A DNA stretch of 64,000 nt from Agarophyton chilense (Eukaryota > Rhodophyta > Florideophyceae > Gracilariales > Gracilariaceae), in the NCBI GenBank assembly GCA_030374765.1, contig JARGXX010000086.1, positions 186,001-250,000 of the forward strand. Direction: 5' to 3'. A program made the translations under genes and the position numbers. A model generated the notes under the pieces. The model saw only the letters and a list, made by a program, of their open reading frames with translations. It did not search any database and was not told where the DNA came from. Below, piece after piece: positions 19,636-31,446 of this stretch (positions within the stretch are counted from its first letter, which is position 1; the number at the start of each line of letters is the position of its first letter).

Positions 19636-20244
19636 TGTCGTATTGTGGCAGAAGGGCTGAACTTTGAGGTTGTCAATATACTACACTGACCTTGTAGGTG
19701 ATGGATGCGAGGGATCATCGCCCCTGCAGCTCCGGGCGAGCTACCATCTAGGTGTTGTCAGCCACGTGTAGTGTTGACATGTACCTTCTGGTTGAACAAT
19801 TGTTAGTATTTGTAATCGTAATTATATTTATTTTAGTACAGTGGTGGAGTGGGCACCTGGCACTGTAGCCAGTGCTGGCCAGGTCTCTGACACTAGGTCA
19901 GAGACGGTGCCTTGCTGGCACCTCCCGGGTGATCTGGAGAGTGCAGTCCACTGCATATAGGGAACTGCATTTCCCCCATCCTAATCTGATAAAGACAGGC
20001 ACCACTTGGGTCACGACTATACCTTTTGGTTCATTGTTCCTCAACTACCACACAGGCTTTCCCGCGCGTCGACGCCTACCATTGTTCACCTACACGGTAT
20101 AGGCTAGTCGCCCCGCCGTTTGCCCCTGCGGGTTTTCACGGTGCTCTGTTACCATCGAGGTTTATTATGTATACCTTCTAAGGTACAGCGTCACCACGCT
20201 CCCGAGACAAGACAGTAGCATACCCCAGAGGTGATTGTACGACA
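19636..20244 (+). repeat. 5' LTR of chromovirus B
   Basis: It runs TGTCGTAT to TACGACA, a short inverted repeat at the LTR ends (TGTCGTA/TACGACA). It matches 30111-30744 with scattered substitutions. Confidence 0.93.
19883..19905 (+). other. Hairpin in the B LTR
   Basis: A perfect 9-bp stem, GTCTCTGAC and GTCAGAGAC, encloses the 5-base loop ACTAG. It lies about 90 bases upstream of the polyadenylation-like AATAAA region and is nearly kept in the 3' LTR (one arm change). It may act in RNA folding or packaging; this is inferred. Confidence 0.6.
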
Positions 20245-20247
20245 TTT

Positions 20248-20265
20248 TGGTCTCCCGAGTTAGAA
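20248..20265 (+). other. Primer-binding site of chromovirus B
   Basis: TGGTCTCCCGAGTTAGAA starts three bases after the LTR and differs from the A site at one base, so both elements probably use the same tRNA primer. Confidence 0.85.
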
Positions 20266-20547
20266 AGTTTTTTTAGGTTTCGTCGTATTTTCACGGTTCA
20301 CACGAGAAACCGAGAAGGATTGGACGCTCGTACATTTATTTGGTTTCAGGAAATCCCGCAAAGCAATACAGGATACCACTATTGGTCACAAATGGAACGA
20401 CCTAAAAGGAATACGCGTGGTGCAAGCGCCCCGCCAAGCCATAAAGGTCTTAAAGGAGCCCCATCGGCTCAACCGATTCTGTAAACTCCCGAGGAGCTGC
20501 TCCGGCACCCTCGGGACAAAACCGTAAAGGTACATGGTCCGCCGCCT

Positions 20548-22493
20548 ATGGCAACGGAACCTCAAAGGGAATTACCAATTGAGGTTGCAGCGGAGGAGCT
20601 ATGGCCTCAGCTCGAAGAACGAGCGATTGACCGAGCAGCTCAAGAGCTATCGGACAAGATACCTGAAGTGGTGAAACAGTATCTCTTTACAGATGTTAGG
20701 GAGCAAGTTTACCGCGCAGGGCAGGACCTTTCGGTTTCGGAGGGATTCGCAGAATCCCGACCTACATGGGTGAACGTCGCAAAGCGCGTACCACAAGGGT
20801 TCCAAATGGGTTATTCCACCCATTCCAAACACTTACCTACTGATAGTGAGTACCTACAAGGTCCAAAGCAGAGTCAAGAGGTCCCGGGGAAGGTAGATCC
20901 TCAAGACATTTATCTGCCACAAATTACTGGTTTCGTTCAAAAGCATACCCATGGAGCTGGTCCCAAGGACGATTCGTCTGACTCGTTGGATGAGCGACTA
21001 AGAAACCGAAAAGGGAAGAAGCGGAGGACGAAGAGGGGAAAGAATCGAGAGGATGATTCAGACCCGGACTCGTCAGACTCCAATTCCGATACGAGTTCAT
21101 CGTCGGATGATGACCGCAAAGGTAAGAAGAAGAAGAAATCGAACAGGTCGACGAAGAAGTCGTCGAAAAAGAACCGAAAGGGTAAAAGCGATACAATGAG
21201 TCGCCCGACTCGGAGTCGGACACAGAAATGGACCTGGAGGTGCACCAACCGTTGAACGATATGTTCACCAAAGCGGTTGATTACAGGACTTATCGGTTGA
21301 TCAACAAGTCTCCTGAATACACCCAAAAAATTTCTCAGAAGATTACTAAGCACCACAAGAAGCTCAGCTTCCAAATGGGTGACACAACCTTCACAGGTAC
21401 GGATCCTATTGCGGTGATTGAGTTTCTACAGAAGTTCAAGCTTGCATGTGACCAAAATGGTTTTTCCGAGGGCGCTGCTATGTGGCTATTTCCGTTTTAC
21501 CTGAAAGGATAAGCATACTACTTGCTGCAGGGTAGGCTCCGCGGAAATACCTTAGCGATGGATGAGGATGGCACGGAGATGTTGGAGTCATACCCAGAAG
21601 TGGTCAATTTCCTTTTGGAAACATACGCCACCGATGAGGTTATCCAAGAGGCTCATTCGGAAGTCCTGGCCTACCATCAAAGGTCTGGGCAAACCGAGTC
21701 GAAGTTTTCGCTCGCGCTGTGGAATCTAGCAACCCTCTGTGGTAATGTGTTCACTACCTCTAGGTTAAAGTCGCTATTTACCGACAATGTCGACAAAGCG
21801 ATCCGTTCCCAGGTACGCAATTACCTGGACACTAACCGAAAGGTAAACTACAATGGGCTGGCTCGATACTCCCAGGGCCTTGGAGATACCCTTCGGCTCG
21901 GAAAGAGGCCAGCCGTGCCTCCAACCTCGAAGGATAAATCGAAAAGTTCAGTCTTGGAAATTGAGTACAAAACAACCTCAGACGGTAGCTCGCACATCGA
22001 AGTACCTACACGAACCGCTATCCACTTGGTAGCGACCCAGGGGCGGTTCTCGAGACCTTCAACGGTAGGAAATTGGTCGTCAACGCGTACAGTAAACTCG
22101 GTACAATCGCCGCCAAGTGCGATGAGTTCGCAGAGGATGCAGGGAGCGAGCTCCCATAACTCGCCACCTACATCCTACGCCACTGCTCCTACCGACCAGG
22201 TTTCGAAGCCCCCCTCAATGGTAACGCGAGACCCCCAAACTGGAGGCCTCGTTTGCTGGTTCTGTCTCGCGACAGACCATTTGGCAAACAATTGCGCTAA
22301 CTTACCTCCAGGGATGAGAGGCCAGTTGTTTCAGGCTCGCATGCAGAATCACAAACCAATCTATGGGTCTTCAACGCAAGCACCAAGTAGGTCCCAACCC
22401 CGTACACCGGTACAGGTCAATACCATCGAGGAAACACCAAACTTGGACTCAACCCCTCCCGTACAGGAGGACAACACCGAACGGTTAGCTTAA
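20548..22493 (+). pseudogene. gag: Chromovirus B Gag, frameshifted
   Basis: The frame starts at ATG 20548 after a 282-base leader. The N-terminal half carries a charged Lys/Asp/Ser-rich region. A frameshift near 21185 moves the reading into the frame that holds the capsid domain (FTKAVDYRTYRLINKSP, IAVIEFLQKFKLACDQNGF); a TAA at 21510 interrupts it. A CCHC knuckle, CWFCLATDHLANNC, lies near 22254-22295. The final stop TAA (22491-22493) shares its last A with an ATG that opens the pol frame. Homology with A Gag is clear across capsid and knuckle. Confidence 0.85.
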
Positions 22494-22495
22494 TG
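22491..22495 (+). promoter_or_regulatory. UAAUG stop/start overlap between gag and pol
   Basis: TAATG joins the gag stop to an ATG in the pol frame, which then runs on through KYNNYKV, a segment that matches A pol upstream of protease. Such UAAUG overlaps support termination-reinitiation in some viruses and non-LTR elements, so B may couple pol translation this way rather than by slippage. No slippery heptamer was seen at this junction. Confidence 0.5.
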
Positions 22496-25400
22496 GCCGA
22501 ACCCAACCTGCAAGTGGAAGGCCAATCGATACACAGAACCTTAAAGGTGGAAAAGAACACGTCACAACCAGTTCCGGTTTGTCATATGAAGTACAACAAC
22601 TATAAAGTACGTGCTTGAATGTGTTTCTCCGATCGCCTTGCCGTTCTAGTCACCTGCGTGTTGGATACGGGGGCCGGCCCAAACGTCCTCAACTCTCGCG
22701 TGATACCTGAGGCGGTATTTCGGAACTTGAGCCGACCTCCCGACAACAACCCGCTGGGGGATGCAAATGAGCGCCCATTAAACCTTCGAGGTATGCTCAC
22801 CACTGTGGTGCAGCTCGGACACCTCAAGGTGAGACTGCAATTCTTTGTTGTCGACCGTTTACCAACAGACCGTCTACTAGGTACGAACTTCATTGACAGA
22901 CATGTCAAAGCAATCCTTCCTGGTTCCCATACCGTCGGCCTTCGTCACTGGGGACGAATTTCCATGTTAGGTAATACGGAAACCCAACGGGGATGGTTCG
23001 TCAAACCGAAAATGACGATATCCACCGAAACGGTCTCCAACAAAGTGCGCATTACCAAACAGTTTGTTATCCCGCCAATGCACCAAATATTGGTACCGGT
23101 GTCGTGTGCGACCCCCGGACTGATCATACTACAAAACCATCCTAGGTTAGCACATCGACACCTCACCTTGATGGCCAATGGTATTGTCGACAACATCCAA
23201 AATCATCCCTTTAAGGTGTGTCCCACTAACATCAGCAGTTACGACGTGAAGTTGCGGAAAAATACCATTGTTGGCATCGCACTACTGCCACCACAAGGAG
23301 TCTTCACCGTAGCTCACACTGATCTCGGAGAGGTCGCCTTCGATAAGAAAGGGGGGTGCGCAAATCCGTCCACAACCACAAAATTATCGATAAATACCAA
23401 CTTGGAAGCAAAGCTAACCGATAAGGCATCGGTAGACAAAGAAGAAGAACCGGACCCTGAGAGGCAATGGCAAGAAAAAGTACAGATCGGTGAAGAAAAC
23501 GGCCAACTGCGGGGCCGTATTATCGACCTTCTGGAGGAGTTCGAAACCATGTGTTCAAGTCATCTGGGCCAAATTAAGGCCACACAGCATCGCATCGAGC
23601 TCCTCCCTGACTCGAAGCCGATTTATCAGCAACCATACCGTGCAGGTCCGAAGGCAAGAGAAGTACAACTCAAAGAAGTGGAGCGAATGCTCCAAGAAGG
23701 TGTAATTGAACCAGCCAACTTAGAGTGGGCTAGTCCCGTGGTTCTGGTTCAAAAGAAAGGGGATAACCGTATGAGGTTCAGTGTGAACTACAGGAGGCTC
23801 AATAGCGTGACCGTCAGGGATTCGTACCCGATACCTAGAATGGATGAGTGCATCGACTCCTTGGGAGATGCGCAGGTATTTACCACGTTGGATGCCAATT
23901 GTGGTTATTGGCAGGTACCTGTAGTTGAGGAAGATTGATATAAAACGACCTTCACGTGCCATGCAGGTTTGTTTCGCTTCACGCAGATTCCATTCGGGTT
24001 GCACAATGCTCCAGCCACCTTTCAAAGGAGGCTGGACATCATCATTTCGAAGGTTAAATGGACAACCGCCTTGGTATACATCGATGATGTAATCATCTAC
24101 TCTAGATCAGCAGAAGAGCATTTCGCTCACGTACGCAACATACTGACCCTCCTGGCTGAGGCGGGGGTGACGCTGAAGCTAAGCAAATGCGTCTTCTTTA
24201 CCAGAACGTTTGAATACCTGGGACACATCATAGGCCCTGGTTCCCTAGAGGTTGCGCCGAGCAACATCAGAGCCGTACAGAAGGTCAAGTTGCCACGATC
24301 CCAGACCGACGTACGATCCTTTATAGGTTTGTGCAATGTCTATCGTCGCTTCGTGAAGGGATTCGCGAAAATAGCGGCTCCCCTCAACAAGAAGCTCCAG
24401 AAAGGTGAACCTGAACGGTTTGAGAACCTATCGAACGACAAAATGGATACCTTTGAGGAATTGAAGCGAGCGCTATTGTCGCCGCCAATCTTGGCGTTTC
24501 CGAAAACCGGTCTACCGTACACGCTGGATACAGATGCATCCCATGCCCAAATTGGTTGTTGGCTCATGCAGGAGCAGCACAACGGAGACAAATTACCTAT
24601 AGGGTACTGAAGCCGCGCTATGAATGAGGCGGAGCAGAACTACACGGTAACCGAGAAGGAATGTCTAGCAGAAGTGCGGAGCATGTTGATGCTCCGTCCC
24701 TACCTTTATGGTTAGCGCTTTACGTTGCGCACGGACCACGACGCCTTAAGGTGGATCTTCGGGTTCGCAGATGCGTCAGGTAGACTTGCCCGTTGAAGGT
24801 TGAGACTTTCGGAGTTTGAATACGACGTACAATACCGTCCAGGTATCAAGCACAGTATAGCTGATGCTATGTCACGCTTAAACACCTCAGGCTTAGAGGC
24901 AGAACCTGTGGACGATGATATAACTTTCTTTCTAGTGTTGTCAAACCAAAATGGTACCGGCGAACACGTAGAAGGATGTCGGGACTTAAATGAAGAAGGA
25001 GCTTTGCGGAACACCGATATGGCAACGCAGATACTGGCCCTAGAGGAAACGAACGTCATGCCCGTAACCCGAGAGGAATTACGAGAACAGGCCCAGGATG
25101 CGTACTGCAGAACCCTGGCTGACCAAATTGGTTTCAAAGGATCACCATTCGATGTAGACCACGATAGGTACATCGTGAGAAGGTCAACCTTGGATGGTAG
25201 CCTTCAAAAGGTAGTTCCGAAGGCACTGCGCCCGAGAGTGTTGTATCTCGGGCAGTACCCGCGACTATCGGGACACCCCTGTGCCACCAGGATGTATTAC
25301 ACCTTGAGGCACCAGTTCGATTGGCCTCATGTGGCCCATGATTTCTATACCTTTGTAAGTCAATTCGAATCTTGTGTTCGTACCCGCGGTGGTATTCGAA

Positions 25401-26779
25401 AACATCGAAACTATCTCAAGCTATTCCTAGCAACGGGTCCGCTGGAGTTTGTTGCGATAGACCTTCTAGGACCACTTACCAAGACCAAGAATGGGTATCA
25501 GCATATTCTAGTGATCACCGACAGGTTCTCGAAGCTCACAAGAGCGATATCTTTAAAGGAGACGAAGTCAACCACGCTGGCGATCGCGTTGCTCAAGAAT
25601 TGGGTCTACCCGTATGGTGCACCACTGTACCTACTTACCGATAATGGTTCAAACATGGCATCGAAGTTCTTCGAAGCAGTCTGTAACCTCTTGGGTATTA
25701 AGCACTATTTCACTATTGCCTACCACCCGCAGACGAACAGACAGTTCGAGCGCTTTAACAATACATTGGTATCAAGGCTACGATACTATACGGAAGAGCA
25801 CCAAACTGGGTGGGATGAGCTGGTGCAACCGCTCACCTACCCCTATAACCTGTAGGTACACCGGTCAACGCAGACCACTCCCTTTGATTTGATTCTTTTG
25901 CGACACCCCCCAGGTATTGTAGTGCAGGGAGCTCATACCACCATCACTGCAGCTACCACACTGACCCCTGCCCAAGTCAGGCGAAATACCCTTGTGAGGT
26001 TGAGGAGGGCCATCAAACATGCAGAGAGCCGCCTCACTGCAGCCCAGAAGCGATACAAGGCCGACTACGACCGTAGGGTAACCAAAGTGGTCTCTGTATC
26101 GTCGGGACAATATGTCTACATAGACAACCCACGTTCAGGTAAAAGACCACGATTGGGTGATGAAGCGGACGATGAAGCTATCGACAGAGATATCAATTCG
26201 AAGCTTCTACCCAAATCATCAGGACCGTATAAGGTATTGAACTCATCAGACCACACCGTTACGGTTGACCAGGACGGAATACCGAATACGATATCAATTG
26301 ACCGTATTACGGTGGCACCTGAAACTGTTCAACATCGCATGGAGGCAGGCACTTCAGCCCGAGAGCCCAGAGCGGTAGCTCTGCGCACTCGACCCTCGGA
26401 GGACCCCACCCCAATTGAGGTGAATGATGAATTCCAACGGGATGATCCGGATTACAACCCTCTAACAGGGATGGAAATGGAACCTCACACGGTAAAAGCG
26501 GGAGCTCCCAACCGGGCTCCCACACACGAAGCTCCCAACTCGGAACTTATGAACCCTCGAGGTAGCGTTCCGCCGAAAGATCAGGACCAAAAATCAGAGA
26601 AATTTCCCGTAGACCGTCTGGTGGGCCACACTCGAACCTACAATGGTCTGAAGTACACCGTCAGGTGGTACGGCTGGGGCCCAGAAGGGGAGACCCTCGA
26701 ACCCCCAGCCGCAATACCCCCACACTTCCGTATCAGGTATTGGCGCCGTCGCAAGGAGTCGATGCCTGGAGACGGCTAA
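22493..26779 (+). pseudogene. pol: Chromovirus B Pol, one frame with six nonsense codons
   Basis: Protease (LDTGAGPNV), RT (FSVNYRRLNSVTVRDSYPI, FTTLDANCGYWQV, YIDD), RNase H (LDTDASHAQIG, TEKECLAEV, RTDHDALRW), integrase (VAIDLLGPL, LLTDNGSNMASKF, FERFNNTL) and chromodomain (VDRLVGH, YTVRWYGWGPE) all lie in one frame of about 1,429 codons. Stops are at 22616, 23936, 24608, 24713, 24794 and 25853. Where A can be aligned, these replace CGA, TGG, TGG and CAG, each a single transition. The glutamate block reads NRQFERFN where A has NGQVERFN. The HHCC finger has lost one Cys (FESCVRTRG). Confidence 0.92.
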
Positions 26780-26939
26780 CCTTAGACCTTCGTGGTTCTC
26801 AGGACTAAGGAAGGGGGAGAAAAGACGTCGTTTTCCGCAGAGGGTGGACGCATATGCGTGTCAGATCACCTACAAGGGAGGACACGAAAGAACAACCGAA
26901 TGTAACAGTAGAGGAGACAAGAAGAGACAACAATATACC

Positions 26940-29465
26940 TTAAGAAGGACCTGTCAGTTTAGGAGCAGTGAAATCAGGAGGACCCGTGTTATTGACTACC
27001 CACGGAAGAAAACCTGCGGAAATGCTAGGATCCATCGACCTAAGAGGTAGCGAAGGAGCGGTATCCCCGCCACTGGCGAGAGGAGTCGAAACCAAAAAAG
27101 GATGAACGAAAAGACCCGCCGGAGCAGCTTGCAAAACCGCAGGGTTCAAGTTACCACCTAGAAGGGGATCTGTCAAAGGATCAGATGGCGCAGCAGCAGA
27201 GACACTTGCCAGATTTGCAACCTGACGGGTGGCCAGTTGGTACATGTCCAACTGGAACTGATTCCGGAACTCCCCAAGTTAGTTCAGCGCCTTCATGTAT
27301 TGCGCATGGCGCGGCAGCAAACCTTCAAGGAGCTTTAATGCAGCAACCACGGAGGTAGTCCCAGCCCTCTGAAAGTTGGGGACGAAAGACTGGCGACTTC
27401 GAGCCAGCAAACCAAACACGGCCGGAGAATCCATCATAAGTTGAGGCGGAGGACGAGCAATACCCGCCAACAGAGGTCGAACCGGACCAGCAATCAGCGA
27501 GGAGCTCGGTTGAGTAGAAGTCACACCCGTAGGGATAGGCGACTTACGACCTTAAGGTAACGGCTCGGACGGGAAGGGACCAGCATAACGACAAACTGAT
27601 GTCTCCACAGTACCGTGATAAGGTTCGGGGCTCGCGGGAGCTCCATAAACAGGACGCTCCCCGGGATAATATTGGGTGTGGCGAGGCACATTCTCCCAAG
27701 TTGCGGGATCAAAAGCCTCCCAGCCTTGATGGGAATCTCAATGGCAATTCTTGCTCTGCTCTAGATACGAGTTCAAATCCTTCACGGTATAATCGGTCCC
27801 CTCCACGATGTTCTCGTAACCAAATCGGGAAATATCCTGGGCAACCCTCGGAGTTATGAAGAAGATGCGACCTACAGGTTCAACACCATCTCGGTATATG
27901 TCAGAGTCGGGATTGCGTCAATCCCGATCGATACCGTAACGGGCGGCCTCCAGAGCCAGGATGGCAACCAATACGGTCCAATCCGAGAGGGAAACCGACC
28001 AAATGAGGTAATACCGCTCTAGGTTCCGGGAAATCTGACTCCCGTAGCACGCCAAAACCGGCGGAGTGGGCACGCTCAGCGACAACAGAACCTCATAGTA
28101 CTCCCACCACTCTGGTCGAAGCACGTCCCAATCGCGTCTACCCTTCGTAGGTTGTGAGAAGTACTCGACGTTATGAAACATATGCATAACGCGAGTGTAA
28201 GAGTTGCAAGTGCGAACGCGACTCTCCGTCGCTGTATCCTCGCCCCACTTACTACGGACAGTCCGATTGATAGTGGTGAAAGGCCGATTCAGGGAAACCA
28301 AGTCAGGTGAAACCGGAAGGTAAGTTTCTGGAATAGACGGGTACTGGCACACTTGCACCACCAATCGACTGTAATAATCCAGCTCCGGTTCCATGCGCAC
28401 ATACGGCAAGTCGCTCGAATATATCGACGGGATGAAATAACTCAAAGATGTATGACACTGCCGACTCTCGTAACATTCAATTCGACCCTGACGAGGTTGA
28501 GACTCTTGGTCTCTTTTCTCCAAGAACAATGGAACGGAGCGAAGGCGCTCGCAGTCCCAACGGGACAAACCCAAGTAGGTATCCAATTGTGGTCTGGCAA
28601 GAGCTGCCGGCAATGACGTGTTCCCCACCGCCACAGGCCAATCGTGCTTCAACAGGTCATTATGCGTCACCTGGTCGAAGGTAATACCAAAAGGTCCATA
28701 CTGACTCGTCGTCCGATTCGCCGCACCGAACGCCAGATTGTGAGCTTAATTGGTTTGTGTTGTCGGAGGAAGTCCACCACTGCGTTGGTATGGGTCAGCC
28801 GGAGTCGTAGGGGAGAACTGTGTCACGGGGACAGGCAAGCTGCGAAAACCAATGTTGATAGGAGTTCGAGAAGTCGAGCGAGTCACCCTATTGGTAATAC
28901 CCCCGCGTCCACGGCCACTAGATGGGCCACTACCTGACATGGTTGGGAAGGCCGTAGCTCGACCCGACGAAAGATGTGATGAGTTGACCTCCACCGCCGC
29001 GGTGAACACCAGCGGGTATTCATCCTTCTGAAGTGGAGCCTCCTCGGTCCGTTCTGAAGAGACGGCCAACGTATCCAACCTTTCCGGTAGGACCGACATC
29101 GACCTTTCAGGTGCAACAGTTGCCAGCATACGGTCGCGAGCGGTCCCAGACCTTTGAGGTATCGTGGACCGGGACCAATCCGACCTTAAAGGCATAACTG
29201 CAGGGGTATCAATCCCCTCGGAATCGCCGACTTCTTCAACCTCAATAGTAACAGGCACCTCACGTCTCTCGTGCGCTGGTGCTGCGTGTGGGGACGTCCC
29301 ACCCCTTCGAGGTATCGGTGACGAATCCACGATGCGGCGCGAGGTGCATCGACGTGGCACCGAATGGGGTCGAACGCGTGCGTGGAGGCAGCGCGATCCT
29401 GTTATCGTCTTGAGGGTACACCGGAATACAAAACCGGAATGCAAAACCGGAAAAAGGTCGTGCAA
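26940..29465 (-). pseudogene. Antisense ORF of chromovirus B, homologous to A
   Basis: One minus-strand frame spans about 2.5 kb with stops at 28746, 27918, about 27733, about 27554 and 27279 and no frameshift that I can see; the intact 5' start is not obvious. Blocks shared with A in the same order are GFRSLPVPV, SRWDCERLRSVPLFLEKR, RPEWWEYYEVLLSL with PPVLACYGSQIS, then WSVSLSDWTVLVAILALEA and PRVAQDISRF. The N-terminal part is Ser/Thr/Arg/Pro-rich with a Gly-rich GSGPSSGRGRGG. There is no known domain. The kept frame and shared order support a real gene of this element lineage. Confidence 0.68.
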
Positions 29466-30094
29466 TTACCGACAGGGCCGCTCAACACCAATAAGGTCTC
29501 ACAACCGGAAGCTTCCACCACGGACCCAGGCCAACACCTCAATGGTTAGGTCTACGCAGGCTCAGGCCCCACCGGCGCCACGAGTCAATCCTTACAAGGT
29601 AGACGAAACCTGAAAGATTGAGAAACCAGGAAACCTTCGTGGAAAGCCGGACAGCACGATTACGGTCGCGACGCCGCCAATTAACGGCAGCAATACCTCA
29701 GGGGTTGTCGAGCCGTGGGAAGGATCAGGCGGCACGGCGCGCCCAGGGACCTAGGAGGGAAGTGAAGTTTGAGCAACCAAGAAGGGTGCGATACCAATTT
29801 GGATAGACAGTTGGCTATGCGGAAGCAGAATTGCAAGCAAGCAGGGCCGCTACCGAAAAGGTGTCCGCGAGCACGCTAGTTACACTGCATCGCCCTCATG
29901 ACAGTCCGTACCTGAATGGTTGTCGCTCAATAAGTGCGCCGACGTCGTCGCGCGCCCTCCCCAACCGATACTGGCGCCGAGTTCTGAACCTCAAGGGATC
30001 GCACGTCGCGCACAGACACCACTCCGATGCCCGCGCCGCTCTTGATGGCTACAACTCTATGGTTTCATGGAAGGAGACACGGGGCGTGCCTCAC
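29466..30094. other. 3' non-coding region of chromovirus B
   Basis: This lies between the antisense frame and the polypurine tract. Plus-strand frames here (for example 29618-29806) are short and Arg-rich with no recognised content. It may hold the antisense gene's missing 5' end. Confidence 0.4.
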
Positions 30095-30110
30095 GGGTAG
30101 GAAGGGGGTC
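30095..30110 (+). other. Polypurine tract of chromovirus B
   Basis: GGGTAGGAAGGGGGTC lies directly before the 3' LTR start TGTCGTAT. Confidence 0.8.
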
Positions 30111-30744
30111 TGTCGTATAGTGGAAGAACGGCTGTCCTTTGAGGTTGTCAATATACTACACTGTCCTTGTAGGTGATGGATGCGAGGGATCATCGCCCCT
30201 GCAGCTCCGGGCGAGCTACCATCTAGGTGTTGTCAGCCACGTGTAGTGTTGACATGTACCTTCTGGTTGAACAATTGTTAGAAATTGTAATTGTAATTAT
30301 ATTTATTTTAGTACAGTAGTGGAGTGGGCACCTGGCACTGTAGCCAGTGCTGGCCAGTTCTCTGACACTAGGTCAGAGACAGTGCCTTGCTGGCACCTCC
30401 CGGGTGATCTGGAGAGTGCAGTCCACCGCATATAGAGAACTGCACCTCCCCCATCCTTATCTAATAAAGACAGGCACCACTTGGGTCACGACTATACCTT
30501 TTGATTCATTGTTCCTCAACTACCACACAGGCTTTCCCGCGCGTCGACGCCTACCATTGTTCACCTACACGGTATAGGCTAGTCGCCCCGCCGTTTGCCC
30601 CTGCGGGCTTTCACGGTGCCCTGTTACCATCGAGGTTTATTAAGTCTACCTTCTAAGGTTGAGCGTCACCACGTTCTCTACGGTTGAGCGTCACCACGCT
30701 CCCAAGACAAGATAGTAGCAAACCCCAGAGGTGATTGTACGACA
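30111..30744 (+). repeat. 3' LTR of chromovirus B
   Basis: It matches 19636-20244 but carries a roughly 25-base internal duplication (GGTTGAGCGTCACCACG occurs in near-repeat around 30657-30702). It contains AATAAA at 30463-30468, a plausible polyadenylation signal. Confidence 0.92.
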
Positions 30745-30749
30745 TTTAC

Positions 30750-31446
30750 GAAAAAGTGAACCCTAGAGCGGTTATAAGGGCTGTATTAGTCATACTCTGG
30801 CTTCTATGCGGCTATCTTTGATCCTATTGTGGTCTTTACTCTGGGTTTGCGATCCTTTTTGGAACACTTCAGATTTTTCATATCAGCAAATAAACCAGAA
30901 TTAACCCCTGGAAAGTCTTCCAAATCGCTCGTCCGACATGACGTCTTCTTTCATCTGCAAGCCTCGGAATGTCTCATCTGCTCTTGTGTACGCCGGTAGA
31001 AGCCAAACAATTTAATCCACAACTGCAAGAAGAGAAAATACAGAAGGTGAGAGCAGCCCGGTGCATGATACTGTAGCTGTGCCAAACAACGGAGTGCCAA
31101 GAGTCCCCGTAAATAAAGAAGTTAAAAAAGCAGGGGTACGGATGTTTAAAGGCGACGAAGGGAAAAGAAGGTGCCAGTGAGAGATTTTTTTCGAGTTGGA
31201 GGTCGAGTATGACCTCGAAGACAGACGGAGTCAAGTAAAAGTCGCCTGATTGAAAATGCTAGTAAAAACTAGACGATTTGTATGACACAGTTCACAAGGG
31301 TGGTAATGAAAAAGAAGATTATCGAAAATATTTTGCAGCACCCTGCCAAGCTTTTATATGTAGAGAGGCTTAGATTAACATGAAATTAGAAACGGAAATG
31401 AAAAGACTTTTTGAAGCGCACTGCGGCTTTGTTGTTTTGTTAATGA
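30750..31446. other. AT-rich non-coding stretch
   Basis: Beyond element B the composition becomes AT-rich. A minus-strand frame at 30974-31234 has no recognisable content and is probably chance. Nothing else is seen. Confidence 0.4.

Larger units (their letters stand above)
19636..30744 (+). mobile_element. Chromovirus B, older complete Ty3/gypsy element
   Basis: This 11,109-bp element lies 74 bases beyond the DNA transposon end. It has LTRs of 609 and 634 bp, the same PBS type as A, gag, one-frame pol with chromodomain, a long antisense frame and a polypurine tract. Flanks read CTTAC before and TTTAC after, a 5-bp duplication with one change. The LTRs differ by many substitutions and by a 25-base partial duplication in the 3' copy, so it is older than A. 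Its protein order and motifs match A throughout, but nucleotide similarity is low. It is less GC-rich than A. Confidence 0.94.
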
